Positions 34,560-43,488 of a DNA stretch of 46,784 bases are shown here, piece after piece. The number at the start of each line of letters is the position of its first letter. Position 1 is the stretch's first letter. The stretch covers positions 1-46,784 of the forward strand of contig CACKPV010000001.1 in NCBI GenBank assembly GCA_902602185.1, read 5' to 3'. The translations under genes were made by a program, and so were the position numbers. Under the pieces are notes generated by a model. That model made no database searches, was not told the DNA's origin, and saw nothing but the letters and a program-made list of their open reading frames with translations. This stretch comes from an uncultured SAR86 cluster bacterium. Its GTDB lineage: Bacteria > Pseudomonadota > Gammaproteobacteria > Magnimaribacterales > D2472.

Positions 34560-34932
34560 TTATAAACTTGATGTCTGCACAAAATTCAGCAGTAGGACGA
34601 ATGATTAATCTTTCAAGACCAATAGGCTCGCCAGTTTCAAGACAATATCCATATTCCCCAGATTTAATTCTTCGCAATGCTTTATCAATTTTTTTAACCA
34701 ACTTAGATTTTCTATCAACAATTCGCAAATAAAGTTGGGAATCAACTTCAAACGATGCTCTGTCAGCTTCATCTTTACACTCAGGAGGAATTCTTAATCT
34801 TTCTCTGGCATCCTCAATTTCTGAAATAGCCTCTTGCTTTTGATCTACCAATTGAGATTGGAAATACTCTAACTGATCAGAATCCATATATTTTTTTGCA
34901 GGCATTCTTAATAGTTTAGCTTTAGTTAACAT
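34528..34932 (-). CDS. dksA: DksA-family RNA polymerase-binding protein with two-cysteine zinc site
   Basis: DksA family transcription factor (134 aa) that binds the RNA polymerase secondary channel and works with ppGpp. The coiled-coil tip DEADRAS at residues 54-60 keeps the tip Asp57 and Ala59. The zinc-finger region has Cys97 and Cys118, but the partner positions are Thr100 and Ile121, so only two of the four usual cysteines are present. This resembles redox- or zinc-starvation-type variants such as DksA2. An in-frame ATG at 34905 gives a shorter start. The gene has its own promoter-like element upstream and overlaps the DUF305 gene by 32 bases. Confidence 0.85.
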   Translation of the reverse strand: MLTKAKLLRMPAKKYMDSDQLEYFQSQLVDQKQEAISEIEDARERLRIPPECKDEADRASFEVDSQLYLRIVDRKSKLVKKIDKALRRIKSGEYGYCLETGEPIGLERLIIRPTAEFCADIKFINDDQERHFAE

Positions 34933-34964
34933 ATATTTTAAAATTGATAAAAAAGAAGGTGGTT

Positions 34965-34993
34965 ATTAGACATTAAAATTAAAGATTTTTCAA
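34965..34993 (-). promoter_or_regulatory. Sigma-70-like promoter for dksA
   Basis: On the minus strand TTGAAA at 34988-34993 and TCTAAT at 34965-34970 are separated by exactly 17 bases, each matching five of six consensus bases. The leader to the dksA ATG would be about 26 bases. The remaining 34933-35101 gap shows nothing else I can support. Confidence 0.5.
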
Positions 34994-35101
34994 CATAAAA
35001 AAATAAAACTTTTTATTACAAAAGAAGGGTAAAGGATATGATTGTTTGAATATTTTTTGAGGCAAAAATCGGTATTCAAAATTGGAATCTTAAATTGAAT
35101 A

Positions 35102-36085
35102 CTAGTCCCAAAAACCTCTTTTAAGATTTTTCAGTGCTAGATCAGCCTTAAGCTCATCAGAAGCAAAACCCAGAGCATCTACCCTTTTTAAAACTGCCTT
35201 TAGAACAACGTCTTTATCACCTTTGAGTTTATCAGATGCATACTCTAATGCCATCCCATTATTTTCAATTGCAGCAAGTACAATATCTTTATCATTTTGA
35301 AGCTTTTTTGGTAACTCTTTTAACATCCAACCATTATTTTTAATTGTAGCAATGATTATGTCTCTATCCTGTTTGAGTTTATTATCAGCATGCTTATAGC
35401 TATGAGAATCTTGCTTGACTGCAGCTAACACCACTTCTTTATCTTTCTTTAATCTGTCTGAAGCATATTGGAGGCACTCATCGTTATATACCCTATCCTT
35501 TACCGCGGCTAAAACAACATCTTTATCATCTTTTAGTTTATCTGTGGCAGCTTCCAACATGTTTCCATGTGTGCTGACAATCTCCATTACAAAGTCTTTA
35601 TCTTCCCGTAATTTTTTGGATGCAAAACTCAACCAGCCTTTTAAAGCAACTTCTCTATCTTCTCTGAGCTCATCAGAAGCAAACTGGAGAACGCTAGGAG
35701 CATTCCAGTGATTTAAGGCAGCTAAAACAACCTCTTTGTCTGCTTTCAATTCGTCAGAGACATGTTCTAGTAACCACCCTTCTTGTTCTACTGCGAGCAA
35801 AACAATCTCTTTATTACCCTTTAATCTATCTGAAGCTGATTTAAAAAAGTCTAATTCATAGCCTTTAAAATTATTGCTTGTTAATGCTTCTTTAAGAACA
35901 TCCTCATCATCCCTTAGTTCATCAGAAGCAAACTGAAATGCATTGGGTTGGTTCTTGACAGCTGCAATAACTACATCTTTATCAGCAGAATAATCCTTAA
36001 GACCTTCAAGTGCTGCACCATCATGAGCAACACGCATGATTGCTATTTCTTTGTCACTATAAAACTCAGATTTACAATTAATCAT
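35102..36085 (-). CDS. DUF4116 repeat protein
   Basis: A 327-aa cytoplasmic-looking protein built almost entirely from about a dozen repeats of 22-27 residues. The consensus resembles KDVVLAAVK followed by a variable linker and YASDKLKxDK; examples are KDVVIAAVKNQPNAFQFASD near 36-55 and KDIVLAAIENNGMALEYASD near 267-286. These match DUF4116, a helical-repeat motif common in protists and some bacteria. There is no signal peptide. It may be a scaffold or binding protein; function is unknown. Its ATG overlaps the preceding unknown gene by 8 bases, so they are co-expressed. Confidence 0.8.
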   Translation of the reverse strand: MINCKSEFYSDKEIAIMRVAHDGAALEGLKDYSADKDVVIAAVKNQPNAFQFASDELRDDEDVLKEALTSNNFKGYELDFFKSASDRLKGNKEIVLLAVEQEGWLLEHVSDELKADKEVVLAALNHWNAPSVLQFASDELREDREVALKGWLSFASKKLREDKDFVMEIVSTHGNMLEAATDKLKDDKDVVLAAVKDRVYNDECLQYASDRLKKDKEVVLAAVKQDSHSYKHADNKLKQDRDIIIATIKNNGWMLKELPKKLQNDKDIVLAAIENNGMALEYASDKLKGDKDVVLKAVLKRVDALGFASDELKADLALKNLKRGFWD

Positions 36086-36515
36086 AATTCTTTAAACATT
36101 CAGAGAAGGCATATTGCTTCATATGATATCTCCATACATCAGCCCCATCATCAATCACTTCATAAATTCTGAGATAAAAGTTAGATTTTGCTAAGTCAAG
36201 TTGGTCAGAAGATTCACTCAAGAGTTCTCTGCCAGATACACTTTCAAAAAAATTACTGAAACAGTTTTTTATTTCATCAAATACATCGGGCCACATCGAA
36301 CCCTCACCACTCATTATAATGCTCTCTAAATCATAGATGGCAGACTTACATTCCACTACAAAATCTTTTGTACCCCTCAACTCAGCACCATTTTTTGAAA
36401 AAAGATGAATATCCCAATCCATGCGACATTCAGAATATACTTCTTTTGGTGGGTCATAGCTAAACTCTTTTAGAGCTCCATCTAGTGCTTCTTGGATTTT
36501 TTCTTTTATTGTCAT
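36078..36515 (-). CDS. Unknown 145-aa protein upstream of DUF4116 gene
   Basis: The ATG at 36515 begins MTIKEKIQEALDGALKEFS. A longer reading frame start at 36632 is rejected because it would cross the TBDT-2 terminator. The product is acidic, helical-looking (EALDGALKEFS near 8-18, YDLESIIMSGEG near 80-91), without a signal peptide or membrane segment, and I recognise no domain. It overlaps the DUF4116 gene by 8 bases; the pair probably acts together. An unusually long unread stretch (36516-36596) separates it from the terminator and could hold its promoter. Confidence 0.55.
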   Translation of the reverse strand: MTIKEKIQEALDGALKEFSYDPPKEVYSECRMDWDIHLFSKNGAELRGTKDFVVECKSAIYDLESIIMSGEGSMWPDVFDEIKNCFSNFFESVSGRELLSESSDQLDLAKSNFYLRIYEVIDDGADVWRYHMKQYAFSECLKNYD

Positions 36516-36596
36516 GAATTTATTAAAGATTAAATTGAAGAATATGTAAAGATGATTAGTTGAGATAGGATTCTTAGTTATTTCAAAGAAAAAAAA

Positions 36597-36614
36597 GGGG
36601 GCTAAAAAGCCCCC
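36597..36614 (-). terminator. Rho-independent terminator of TBDT-2
   Basis: A perfect 7-bp stem, GGGGGCT (36597-36603) and AGCCCCC (36608-36614), with an AAAA loop. On the minus strand it is followed by a T-run (complement of the A-run before 36597). It lies 21 bases after the TBDT-2 stop and before the start of the unknown 145-aa gene. Confidence 0.92.
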
Positions 36615-36635
36615 TATTTTGATATTGCTCAAATA

Positions 36636-39600
36636 TTAATATGAATAATCTATTGATATGTGAATATATCTTCCAAAAGCATCGAAATACCCAGGGAACG
36701 TATTACCATTTCCAGGAGCAGTTCCTGCATCTGAAGTATAGCCAGGCTCCTTATCAAATAAATTATTGACACCAAATGTGACTGACATATTGTCATTAAC
36801 TGAATAGATAGCTGTTGCGTCGACATATGTGAAAGAATCGAAATCCATGCTATTTGCATTTAAATCAGTTGTTTCACCAAGATATCTTATTCCAACAATC
36901 ACATCTGTATCATATTGAGTCTCTAAACCTACTGTATAGGCACCACTGAATTCTGGAAGAGGGTTTTTACCACAAGATCCACCCCAGTTTCCTGCACACT
37001 CGATTGATGATTCTCCAGGAATCTCAATTAGAGAAGCAGAATCAAGGAGAGTGCTTACACCTGTGAAAACCATAGGCCCAAAGTTAGTATCCATTTCATA
37101 ATCAAAGATAATATCAATACCAGTTATTGATTCTTCTGAAATGTTGGTAGTTTGAGTACTAATATAGCCTCCAGTTCTCCATAGGGAACCATCATCTGGT
37201 CTTCTATTAATAAGATTACAAAAGGCAGCTGCACCTGTTTCGATACATTTATCTAATGCAGTTTTAGCTGAGACAGTACCAATTCCATCCTCAACAGTAA
37301 TGTCGAAGTAATCCAGTGTCAGAGTTAAACCATCAACCGGTGTCAAAACGGCACCAATTGTAAAAGATTCAGACTCTTCAGGTTTAACATTAACATTACC
37401 ACCAGATAAAATATTGTATTGGTCTGCAGGTGATTTCAAGTCACTGCCATAATTATCAGCACTTAAACCAGTCAAAGCACATTGTGCTTGAGTTGCAGTT
37501 GGAGGTGCTCCTGTATCGGGATCTGTTCCACAAGGATCATAATCAAGATCAACAAGGCCAAAACCAACACCTTCATATAATTCAGCAAGGTTGGCATGGC
37601 GTTGAGCTGATTGGACAGAAGCTCTTAAAGAGACTTTATCATTTAGTGTCCAATATGCACCAACTTTGTATGAAGTAGTATCATTTCCAGTTGAATATTC
37701 AGCAGATCTAAATCCAGCATCCATACTTACTGCATCAGTAATAGGTATACCAAACTCAACAAACATTTCTTCAACATCATATTCACCACCCAGTGGTAAA
37801 GTTGCCCCTCCAGAACCAGCTCTATCGCCAGTTCTGCTAGGTAAATCTGGTCTAAAGTCAGATGATAGTTCTCTATTCTCAAAACCAGCAACCATTGAAA
37901 CAGCGCCGGGTGCACCTGGCACTTCAAGATTGAGGTTACCAGCAACATATGCTGTGAAAGTTGTTTGTTCACCATCACCATGAATATATGTTGTATTTGC
38001 AATATAATTCTGCAGATCTTGACCACCATCTCTTACACCATCGATGCCACCATCACCAGCTGTACCACCTTGGAATAAGTTGTAAGGAAGACATGATGAA
38101 TCCGTACCATTTAAAACTGAGACACATGTTGGAACTCCATTCACTGAAATAACATCAATAGCTCTATTTATGTTTGTTACCGATAAATCATTTCTATATT
38201 CATTACTGTAATTAACAACAGAAGTTTGATAGTAAACATCATACGACCAATTATCATTAATATCTCCACGAACACCGACTGTGTTAGTAAAACTCTTGTA
38301 CATAAAAATTGACTGCCTGGGATTTCCTTCTACATTTCTTTTATAAGAAGTCAGAGGAGCCCTAAAATCAATAATAGTGTTCCCATTAGCATCTGCAGTG
38401 CCGATACCTAATTGAAGTCCAGAAATATATGCCAAAGCCTCGGCACCAGAGGCAAAATCAGGAGCATGATCTCCAGACATACCAACATAGTCGCCACAAA
38501 TTGTTTGATAAATCTGTGATGATAGAAGTGGGTTATAACAAGGAATTGATTCTATATTTCCAAATGTACCTGAATAAGCAATCTGGGCATTAGATTCAGA
38601 TTTCATGAACTGCGAATCTACATAAACCTCAGCTTTATCTGAAACTTCATACTTACCAAAAAAGCCAGCATTCAGTCTGTCATCTGGCCTTTGAAAAAAG
38701 TTAGTTGGATTATAGTTGTATGCCTGTCCTGCTCTTGGAACAAATTCATCCCCTAATAATTTCCAATCAACTCTTGGTGTTCTCCCATTTTCATCGACAA
38801 CACCATCAACTCTAGAGAAGCCCATTGAATTATAGGCACCAAAATCTGCCCATCTTCCAGGAGGAATTGTTCCTGAACCTCCACAACCACTTGCTCCAGA
38901 TCTTAAAGCACAAGCACTTATATCATACTCACCTTGGAGAATTGGTTTAGTGTCAGTATGTTCCATATAGGCAACTACATTACCTTTTCCTCCGTTGATT
39001 TCACCACCAAAAGCTACAGAAACCTTTTCAGTCTCTCCGGTTGTTACATCTTTAGGTGCTAAAGCATAGTCATATGATGCTACTAAATCTCTTAGAGAAC
39101 TATTATCATTTTTATGTTGATAAAGACCCGTATAGAAACTGGTTTTCATTCCTACAAATTCATCATCCAAAATGAAGTTTACAACTCCAGCAACCGCGTC
39201 TGATCCATAGATGGATGAAGCACCACCAGTTAAGACTTCTACTTTATCTAACAGCAAAGTTGGAACAGTATTTAAATCAGCACAGTTTCCACCACCAGTT
39301 GTACCAGAAACCATTCTTCGACCATTCAGAAGAACCAATGTTCTAGAACATCCTAAATTTCTTAAATTAGCAGTAGCAGTTCCAGAAGCACCATTGGAGT
39401 TAGTAATTGATTGTCCAGCCGATAATTGAGGAAGATCATTTAAATAATCTTCGACTCTTGTTATCCCTCGCACTAACAATTCCTCTCCATCTACACTTGT
39501 GATCTGCGATGAACTTGTTACGTTTGGATCTACAATTCTGGTTCCTGTAACCACTACTTCTTCAACATCGTCTTGAGCAATTGCAGAAAAAGGTAGAAAC

Positions 39601-39650
39601 AGAAGTGAACATGCAAAACCAAACAATATAGTTAGTTTTAAATTTTTCAT
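36636..39650 (-). CDS. TonB-dependent receptor 2 (outer membrane)
   Basis: A 1004-aa TBDT. A signal peptide ends near residue 25 (LLFLPFSAIAQ), then DDVEEVVVTGTRI near 27-39 with the TonB-box-like EEVVVTG. The plug has LRNLGCSRTLVLLNGRRMVSG and LDKVEVLTGGASSIYGSDAVAGVVNFILD near 95-160, and the barrel ends in SIDYSY. A Cys-rich GCGGSG loop and other extracellular loops are present. The start ATG has an AAAGGGGAG Shine-Dalgarno. It diverges from fabI. The substrate is unknown; this VTGTR/plug type is common in marine gammaproteobacteria and resembles TBDTs for polysaccharide, peptide or vitamin uptake. Confidence 0.95.
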   Translation of the reverse strand: MKNLKLTILFGFACSLLFLPFSAIAQDDVEEVVVTGTRIVDPNVTSSSQITSVDGEELLVRGITRVEDYLNDLPQLSAGQSITNSNGASGTATANLRNLGCSRTLVLLNGRRMVSGTTGGGNCADLNTVPTLLLDKVEVLTGGASSIYGSDAVAGVVNFILDDEFVGMKTSFYTGLYQHKNDNSSLRDLVASYDYALAPKDVTTGETEKVSVAFGGEINGGKGNVVAYMEHTDTKPILQGEYDISACALRSGASGCGGSGTIPPGRWADFGAYNSMGFSRVDGVVDENGRTPRVDWKLLGDEFVPRAGQAYNYNPTNFFQRPDDRLNAGFFGKYEVSDKAEVYVDSQFMKSESNAQIAYSGTFGNIESIPCYNPLLSSQIYQTICGDYVGMSGDHAPDFASGAEALAYISGLQLGIGTADANGNTIIDFRAPLTSYKRNVEGNPRQSIFMYKSFTNTVGVRGDINDNWSYDVYYQTSVVNYSNEYRNDLSVTNINRAIDVISVNGVPTCVSVLNGTDSSCLPYNLFQGGTAGDGGIDGVRDGGQDLQNYIANTTYIHGDGEQTTFTAYVAGNLNLEVPGAPGAVSMVAGFENRELSSDFRPDLPSRTGDRAGSGGATLPLGGEYDVEEMFVEFGIPITDAVSMDAGFRSAEYSTGNDTTSYKVGAYWTLNDKVSLRASVQSAQRHANLAELYEGVGFGLVDLDYDPCGTDPDTGAPPTATQAQCALTGLSADNYGSDLKSPADQYNILSGGNVNVKPEESESFTIGAVLTPVDGLTLTLDYFDITVEDGIGTVSAKTALDKCIETGAAAFCNLINRRPDDGSLWRTGGYISTQTTNISEESITGIDIIFDYEMDTNFGPMVFTGVSTLLDSASLIEIPGESSIECAGNWGGSCGKNPLPEFSGAYTVGLETQYDTDVIVGIRYLGETTDLNANSMDFDSFTYVDATAIYSVNDNMSVTFGVNNLFDKEPGYTSDAGTAPGNGNTFPGYFDAFGRYIHISIDYSY

Positions 39651-39737
39651 ATACTCCCCTTTTAAAAGTATTTTTTATTAATAAGTCACAAAATTGTAAC
39701 AATGAAAATATATTAACATTTATATTGATAACCAAAC

Positions 39738-39767
39738 AAATTTATTAGCCTATAATGTTATAAATTT
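39738..39767. promoter_or_regulatory. fabI promoter with overlapping inverted repeat
   Basis: A perfect 8-bp inverted repeat, AAATTTAT (39738-39745) and ATAAATTT (39760-39767), surrounds a -10-like TATAAT at 39751-39756 on the plus strand, 23 bases before the fabI ATG. A TTGATA at 39725-39730 is a possible but overspaced -35. The rest of the 129-base TBDT-2/fabI gap shows nothing else clear. It may be an operator. Confidence 0.35.
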
Positions 39768-39779
39768 TTTAAAAGAATT

Positions 39780-40553
39780 ATGCTGAAGGGGAAAAAATTT
39801 CTAATTACTGGTGTTGCCAACAAATTTTCAATTGCAACTGGTATTGCAAAAGCCATGCACAATAATGGTGCTGAACTGGCATTTGCTTACCAAAACGAGA
39901 GATTATTGAGAAATCTCAAACCAATTGCTGAAAGTCTTGATTCTAATATGCTTATTGAATGTGATGTATCTAGTGACCAGTCAATCGAACAAATGTTTAC
40001 TAAACTCAAAGAAAGCTGGGATTCATTTGATGGTTTCGTTCACTCAATCGGATTTGCTCCATCTGATCAATTGGAAGGAGATTTTACCGAGGTGACAACC
40101 AGAGAGGGCTTTAAAATTGCCCATGATATTAGTTCATATAGCTTAACTGCTCTTGCAAAAGCTGCATTGCCTTATTTAAACAATGACTCAGCAATTCTCA
40201 CACTTACTTACCTGGGATCGATTCAAACTTTACCCAATTACAATGTTATGGGCCTTGCTAAAGCAAGTTTAGAGGCAAACACAAGGTTTCTTGCTGCCTC
40301 CCTTGGTGATAAAGGTATTCGTGTAAATGCTATATCAGCAGGTCCCATCAAAACACTAGCTGCTTCAGGTGTGAAAAATTTCAGGTCTATGCTCGAAAAT
40401 TATGCTGAAAAAGCTCCTCTTGGTCGAACAGTCACAACAGAAGAAGTTGGAAACGTGGCCGCATTTCTTTGCTCAAATTTAGCAAGTGGTATTACAGGTG
40501 AAATCACTTTTGTTGATGCTGGTTTCAATATTGCTGCCCTTCCTGTTAAATAA
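39780..40553 (+). CDS. fabI: Enoyl-[acyl-carrier-protein] reductase [NADH] FabI
   Basis: The last reduction of the type II fatty acid elongation cycle, in the cytoplasm. At 257 aa it closely follows E. coli FabI as I remember it: [20 protein letters not shown] near 4-23 for NAD binding, CDV near 61-63, [11 protein letters not shown] near 88-98, [15 protein letters not shown] near 107-121, the Tyr144 and Tyr154/Lys161 catalytic set in TYLG and [12 protein letters not shown], and [14 protein letters not shown] near 184-197. The segment [12 protein letters not shown] near 221-232 is standard. It is followed 9 bases later by a thiolase-like gene in the same direction. Confidence 0.97.
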   Translation: MLKGKKFLITGVANKFSIATGIAKAMHNNGAELAFAYQNERLLRNLKPIAESLDSNMLIECDVSSDQSIEQMFTKLKESWDSFDGFVHSIGFAPSDQLEGDFTEVTTREGFKIAHDISSYSLTALAKAALPYLNNDSAILTLTYLGSIQTLPNYNVMGLAKASLEANTRFLAASLGDKGIRVNAISAGPIKTLAASGVKNFRSMLENYAEKAPLGRTVTTEEVGNVAAFLCSNLASGITGEITFVDAGFNIAALPVK

Positions 40554-40562
40554 TTCTTTAGC

Positions 40563-42011
40563 ATGAGTGAGACACCAGTCTTAATTGGTCTGAGCTCTTT
40601 TCAAGAAAAAGGATCTTTTGATGATCTCAATGAAGCTCTTCACTTGATGGATCATGCAGCAAAAGATGCTATCGATGATTGCGGTAATCCTGAAATCATT
40701 AACTATATTGATGAAATTAGAGTGCCCAAAGGGTTTTGGAAATATCGTGATCCCGGGCGATGGATTGCTTTAAATAATAGCATAAATAGTTCTGCTAAAA
40801 CTTACGTTACAAAAATTGGGGTGCTCCAGCAGAATCTAATCAATTCAGTATGTCAAAACATTCAAAAAGGAAAAATTAATGCAGGATTAATCATTGGTGC
40901 AGAGGCACGTTACAAAAAACTTAGAGCACAAATTGAACAAAAAGAGTTTAATGAAACTCCCCTTTTGGAAAATCCAACAGTCTATCAAAAAGCCGATGAT
41001 GTTTTGTATCTTGATGAGGAGTTTAATCATCTTGGAGGAATGGCAGTTGGATATTATGCAATTATTGAAACCGCAATAAGAAAATATTTAAATAATTCCC
41101 CAAAAGATCATGATAAAAAAATATCTGAACTTTATTCTAAATTTTCAAAAATAGCTGCCAAAAATAATGAGGGATGGATTAGTGATGATTTATCCTCAAA
41201 AGATATTGCAACTCCTTCCAAAAAAAATCCGCTGCTTGCATATCCCTATAACAAATATCATTGTACTAGCTGGAATGTGAATCAAACTGCAGCATTGATT
41301 ATTTGTAGTTCAAACTTAGCGGACAGACTTCAAATTGCTGAAGAAAAAAGAATCTATCCTCTGGTTTCTTTTGAAAATAATCACATGATTCCTATTTTGC
41401 AAAGACCAAAATTATATGAGTCTCAGGGCTTATCATTAGGTTTTAAAAAGATGAAGAAGTATTTAGAAGAAACCAATGAGAAGATTGAAACCATGGATCT
41501 TTACAGTTGTTTTCCATCTGCGGTAGAAATGTTTCAAAAAGAACTGGATAATTCTGAGTGTTTTCCAACGATCACAGGTGGGATGTCCTTTGCAGGAGGC
41601 CCTCTTAACAGTTACGTTTTACAGTCAACAGCTCAACTTTTGAAAGCCATTAGAAAAAATGAGTTTTCCTGTGGGTTAATCACAGGGGTTTCTGGAATGT
41701 TTACAAAACAATCTGGTTGCATCTGGTCTAAAAACAAAGCAAAACCCTATCTTAACTTTGATGTTACTCAAGAAATTATTGATAAGGAAATCCCAGTACC
41801 TATCTCACAAAATAGAATTGGGGTGGCTTCAATTGTTGGTTATACTGTATTGCCTACTGACAACAATATGCTTACAGCTGTTGTTTATGCTGAAGATAAA
41901 AGTGGGAGAAAAATTTTGAAATCCTTGGATAAAAGCTTTATCCAATCTTTAATGGAGGAAGAATGGGTTGGAAAAGAAATACATTTCGAAAATGGCTTTG
42001 TAGTTTTATAG
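40563..42011 (+). CDS. Thiolase-superfamily protein, acetyl-CoA acetyltransferase-like (SCP2-thiolase-like)
   Basis: A 482-aa thiolase-fold protein. PVLIGLSSFQ near 5-14, IIGAEARYKKL near 110-120, the second-half MDLYSCFPSAVEMFQ near 311-325, TGGMSFAGGPLNSYVLQS near 337-354 and LITGVSGMFTKQS near 369-381 match the SCP-x/SCP2-thiolase-like group. I do not see the N-terminal CxS nucleophile motif of classical thiolases before IIGAEA, so activity as a conventional thiolase is uncertain. It may be a thiolase-like lipid-handling protein. It lies 9 bases after fabI and its 3' end contains the start of the M20 gene. Confidence 0.72.
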   Translation: MSETPVLIGLSSFQEKGSFDDLNEALHLMDHAAKDAIDDCGNPEIINYIDEIRVPKGFWKYRDPGRWIALNNSINSSAKTYVTKIGVLQQNLINSVCQNIQKGKINAGLIIGAEARYKKLRAQIEQKEFNETPLLENPTVYQKADDVLYLDEEFNHLGGMAVGYYAIIETAIRKYLNNSPKDHDKKISELYSKFSKIAAKNNEGWISDDLSSKDIATPSKKNPLLAYPYNKYHCTSWNVNQTAALIICSSNLADRLQIAEEKRIYPLVSFENNHMIPILQRPKLYESQGLSLGFKKMKKYLEETNEKIETMDLYSCFPSAVEMFQKELDNSECFPTITGGMSFAGGPLNSYVLQSTAQLLKAIRKNEFSCGLITGVSGMFTKQSGCIWSKNKAKPYLNFDVTQEIIDKEIPVPISQNRIGVASIVGYTVLPTDNNMLTAVVYAEDKSGRKILKSLDKSFIQSLMEEEWVGKEIHFENGFVVL

Positions 42012-43408
42012 TTATTTTTTTTAATTATGATATCTCAAGCTCGCAAATCGATGAAAGCATTGCTAAACATAAACAAAATTTTGAAAATGTTGCTCTAACA
42101 ATTTGGGATCATGCTGAACTAGGATATCTAGAATCTAAAAGTTCAGATTTATTGAAAACTACTTTACAAAATAATGGTTTCTCGGTTACAAATAATGTAG
42201 CCAATATACCTACAGCTTTCATTGCAGAATACGGCAACAATGGTCCTGTTATAGCAATCCTTGGAGAATTCGATGCTCTTCCTGGCCTAGCTCAAAATGC
42301 TGTTCCTTATAAAGATAACACTGATTTATCTTCATCAAACGGGCATGCCTGTGGGCATCATTTATTCGGAGCAGCTTCTGCTTGGGCTGCAGTTGCAGTC
42401 AAAGAGTGGTTGGAAGAATCTGGAGTAAAAGGTATTGTCAGGTTTTATGGCACCCCTGCTGAGGAAGGTGGTTCTGGAAAAGTTTACATAGCAAGAGAAG
42501 GTTTTTTTAATGATGTAGACATTGTTTTACATTGGCATCCCAGCAGTGCAAACTCAGCTAACGCAAGAACCTCAAATTCTAATAAATCGGGAAAATTCAC
42601 TTTTAGAGGAATTTCAGCACATGCTGCTGGCTCTCCTGAAAAAGGAAGGTCAGCTCTTGATGGTGTTGAAGCTATGAACATGATGGTGAATATGATGCGT
42701 GAGCATATCCCCCAAGAATCACGCATTCATTATGTTATTACCAAAGGAGGATTAGCACCAAATGTTGTCCCTGATCTGGCACAAGTTTATTACTATGTGC
42801 GTCATCCTAAAATGCATATGGTTGATGAACTTTTTGAGAGGGTGGTTAAGATTGCAGAAGGAGCTGCTCTGGGTACTGGCACTACAATGGATTATGAAGT
42901 TATGCATGGGAATTATTCCTTACTGCCGAATGAAACATTACAAAAAATACTTCATGCTAATTTAAAAAAAGAAGGTGGGATTCAATACACTGATGCTGAG
43001 AATGAATTTGCAAAACAAATTTATCAAACTCTCATTGCTCCAAGCACAGAATTGGGATCTCAAGAATTTGTTGAAGATTATCAAGTCACCCACTCATACG
43101 GATCAACTGATGTTGGAGATGTGAGTTGGTTAGTTCCTACTGGAGAAATTAGAGTAGCAACTTGGGTTCCAAGTACTCCAAGCCACTCTTGGCAAGCAGT
43201 TGCATCTGGAGGAATGAGTATAGGATTAAAAGGAACTGAATTGGCTGCAAAAGTGCTTGCCAAAACTGCAAGAGATATCTTTTTAGATCCTGCAATCATT
43301 AAAGATGCTTCAAAAGAATTAACCCAAAGACAGGGAAAGGATTTTGTTTACTATCCGTTGCTTGGAGACAGAGAACCACCACTTGACTATCGACTCATTT
43401 CAAATTAA
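41963..43408 (+). CDS. M20-family amidohydrolase, AbgB-like
   Basis: Zinc-dependent peptidase/amidase of the M20D branch (481 aa), related to AbgB, which cleaves p-aminobenzoyl-glutamate. Metal-site motifs are GEFDALPGL at 101-109, GHACGHH at 127-133, the catalytic TPAEEGGSGK at 164-173, and His190/His192 in LHWHP. A hydrophobic N-terminal segment (WLCSFIVIFFNYDISSS) suggests export to the periplasm. The start at 41963 has a strong GGAGG about 5 bases upstream and lies 49 bases inside the thiolase-like gene. It is followed by TBDT-3, suggesting uptake and hydrolysis of an amide-linked compound. The exact substrate is unknown. Confidence 0.88.
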   Translation: MGWKRNTFRKWLCSFIVIFFNYDISSSQIDESIAKHKQNFENVALTIWDHAELGYLESKSSDLLKTTLQNNGFSVTNNVANIPTAFIAEYGNNGPVIAILGEFDALPGLAQNAVPYKDNTDLSSSNGHACGHHLFGAASAWAAVAVKEWLEESGVKGIVRFYGTPAEEGGSGKVYIAREGFFNDVDIVLHWHPSSANSANARTSNSNKSGKFTFRGISAHAAGSPEKGRSALDGVEAMNMMVNMMREHIPQESRIHYVITKGGLAPNVVPDLAQVYYYVRHPKMHMVDELFERVVKIAEGAALGTGTTMDYEVMHGNYSLLPNETLQKILHANLKKEGGIQYTDAENEFAKQIYQTLIAPSTELGSQEFVEDYQVTHSYGSTDVGDVSWLVPTGEIRVATWVPSTPSHSWQAVASGGMSIGLKGTELAAKVLAKTARDIFLDPAIIKDASKELTQRQGKDFVYYPLLGDREPPLDYRLISN

Positions 43409-43488
43409 AAATAATTCTTTGAGAATTTGATAATAAACTCCAAATTTGTTTAGATATAAGGGTATTTTTTTAAATAAAGGGGAATTTT

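Noticed and set aside
35102-36085. Tandem DNA repeat or CRISPR-like array.
   Set aside because: The repeats are at protein level with degenerate DNA, in one open frame; there are no identical spacers or repeats.
36516-36632. N-terminal extension of the 145-aa unknown protein, starting at 36632.
   Set aside because: It would read through the TBDT-2 terminator hairpin, and the added residues look like translated intergenic DNA.
37430-38152. Overlapping plus-strand frames in TBDT-2.
   Set aside because: They are antisense shadows of the receptor barrel, His/Gln-rich with no signals.
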